Below are positions 62,400-64,000 of a DNA stretch of 64,000 nt, piece after piece. The position numbers were made by a program, and so were the translations under genes. The stretch is from Hyperoplus lanceolatus. Taxonomy: Eukaryota > Chordata > Actinopteri > Uranoscopiformes > Ammodytidae. The notes below the pieces were generated by a model. The model saw only the letters and a program-made list of their open reading frames with translations. It had not been told where the DNA came from and ran no database searches. The stretch is from contig CM049395.1 in assembly GCA_026929865.2 (NCBI GenBank), forward strand, positions 10,080,501-10,144,500, given 5' to 3'. Within the stretch, counting starts at the first letter, position 1; each line of letters starts with the position of its first letter.

Positions 62400-64000
62400 A
62401 GTACCACCTTTCTTAATCTAATAAATTAGTGTTTGTATTTCTTTTATACAGTATGCAGCTGTCAAACTGACGTGGCTTGCTGACATCTTGTATCATTGTA
62501 CTTGTGTTTAAAACTAGGATGCTGAAATTTTTTTTCCCCACTCGGTTATCTGTTATAATGGTCTGTACAACCTGACTTTAAGACGGTAGCACTTGCAGCC
62601 ATTAGCTGTTGACCTTCAACATGGCCACCAAAGGACGATGTCTAACTTGAGAAAATGGTGGCTAATCATCATGCATCACTCTAGTAAAAGTAATTGGGGC
62701 AGAGTTATTGTTCTATTATGAACTATGCAGTTAAGGTATGGACTGAAAAAATATGTGGCTATCGCTGCCGAGGCTCGTAATGCATATGCTGATTACTGTG
62801 CTTAAAGTAGTACAGTATGCTATTAGCTGTTATCATCACAGAGGATAGACCTTGTCCTTCATGATTTGTATGGGATTTCAATATGACTCTGCCTACTACA
62901 GTGTTCTTTGACTCTCATTACTGTATATCCCATTGTGAAGCTCAGTCAGACTTTATTAGCTTGCAGAAGAATTGCAGTCATTGAGCTACTTGGAATCAGT
63001 AAATCCTTTGTTGACGGTGCTTCTTATCGGACTTTCTCCCTGAATAAATAGAATAATATTCTCTTTGGTAAAGAAAGAAATGAAAACGACTTTTTTCCCT
63101 GGCTATTTTTCTTATTCATTGATTCGTGTACACCCTATCCAATTTGATAAGTTCTCTCCTCTGTTTGCATTTATTTAATAAGGTTTTTCCTCTAATTGTA
63201 CTGATTCGGAGTCATCTCTGCCCACACCATATCTACCTCAATGTGTATACGGCTTTCATTAGACTTGGTAGCCATCTTTATTTCTATATCTCCTTCATGC
63301 AGATTGTCCAGGTAAACCAATCAGGGACCATAGCCTTCACCTGGACTCACCTGAGCAGGTTGATGGATGAAGACACAAGCTACTCCTGATGTCCCCTTTC
63401 TTAATGTACTGTATTAGTTTTAATGTTTTGGATTTTCTTTTAAATCTAACTGTCCAACTGAGTTGACTTGCTGCCATGTTGTAGACACTTGTGAATATTT
63501 ATGCCAAAAATGCCTCGCTGTCAGAATTTTCCCACATCTACTTGTGATCGAAACTAGGAGGCTGAAAGTTTTTGTTTCCCACTCGGTTGTCTCTAACTAT
63601 GGCCTTTACAACCTGACTTTACCACAGTAGCACTTGCAGCCATTAGCTGTTGATCTCGAACATGGCCACAAAAGGAGGATAGACCTTGTCCTTCATGATT
63701 TGTAGGGGATTTCAATATGACTCTGCCTACTACAGTGTTCTTTGACTCTCATTACTGTACATCCCATTGTGAAGCTCAGTCAGACTTTATTTTCTTGCAG
63801 AAGAATTGCAGTCATTGAGCTACTTGGAATCAGTAAATCCTTTGTTGACGGTGCTTCTTATCGGACTTTCTCCCTGAATAAATAGAATAATATTCTCTTT
63901 GGTAAAGAAAGAAACAAAAACAACTTTTTATCACGGTTACTTTTCTTATTCATTGATTTGTGTACACTCTATCCAATTTGATAAATTCTCTCCTCTGTTT
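62400..64000. repeat. Direct tandem repeat, ~1-kb unit, running off the window
   Basis: Unit 1 (about 62400-63393) and unit 2 (63394 onward) share CTTGCAGCCATTAGCTGTTG, GAAGAATTGCAGTCATTGAG and GACGGTGCTTCTTATCGGAC. The last ~325 bases differ at only about 15 positions. Unit 2 lacks a ~200-bp block of unit 1 (about 62640-62841) and has extra sequence near 63490-63540. Confidence 0.9.
63306..63389 (+). other. Exon-like segment at the end of repeat unit 1
   Basis: After an acceptor-like TATCTCCTTCATGCAG the frame reads IVQVNQSGTIAFTWTHLSRL then MDEDTSYS and TGA. It could be the last exon of an unknown gene or chance. No family was recognised. Confidence 0.25.

Overview
This is vertebrate, almost certainly teleost fish, nuclear DNA. 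It has small exons with GT-AG introns, many long (CA)n/(GT)n tracts, and a dense load of fish-type transposons (Tc1, PIF/Harbinger-like, piggyBac, hAT-like, P-like, an RTE-type LINE and a tRNA-derived SINE). Nothing bacterial or plasmid-like is present. All family and gene names come from reading translations against remembered families; no database was searched.

1-26.5 kb, plus strand: the 3' half of akap13 (A-kinase anchoring protein 13 / AKAP-Lbc, a RhoA-type exchange factor). I place 18 coding exons, 128-240 through 23726-23775. They join without a phase conflict into 880 residues plus a stop: linker, DH domain, PH domain, a conserved Ser/Arg-rich linker, a long coiled coil, a lysine-rich tail and a C-terminal cysteine. 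The 5' part of the gene lies outside the window. Notable splicing signals are one GC-AG intron (donor at 5927) and two acceptors that directly abut (GT)n tracts. One of these, at 11541, has a TACTGAC branch-point match about 150 nt upstream and no AG in between. The introns carry two related 'AAAGGTGCACTATG' MITEs, palindromic MITEs and, in the last intron, a P-like DNA transposon with ~300-bp inverted repeats. The 3' UTR probably runs to about 26.46 kb.

26.5-62 kb: no host gene that I can support. The region is a stratified transposon landscape. Target-site duplications let several insertions be ordered in time: a hAT-like MITE inside a SINE; a PIF/Harbinger-like element inside a second copy of that SINE; a MITE inside a piggyBac copy; a Tc1 deletion derivative inside another MITE; and a hAT-like element inside a PIF-like element. 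A 5'-truncated RTE-type LINE at 28.8-29.9 kb still has a 339-codon open frame.

62.4-64 kb: the start of a direct tandem repeat of roughly 1 kb. Its second unit runs off the window, and the end of unit 1 holds an exon-like open segment with a splice acceptor.
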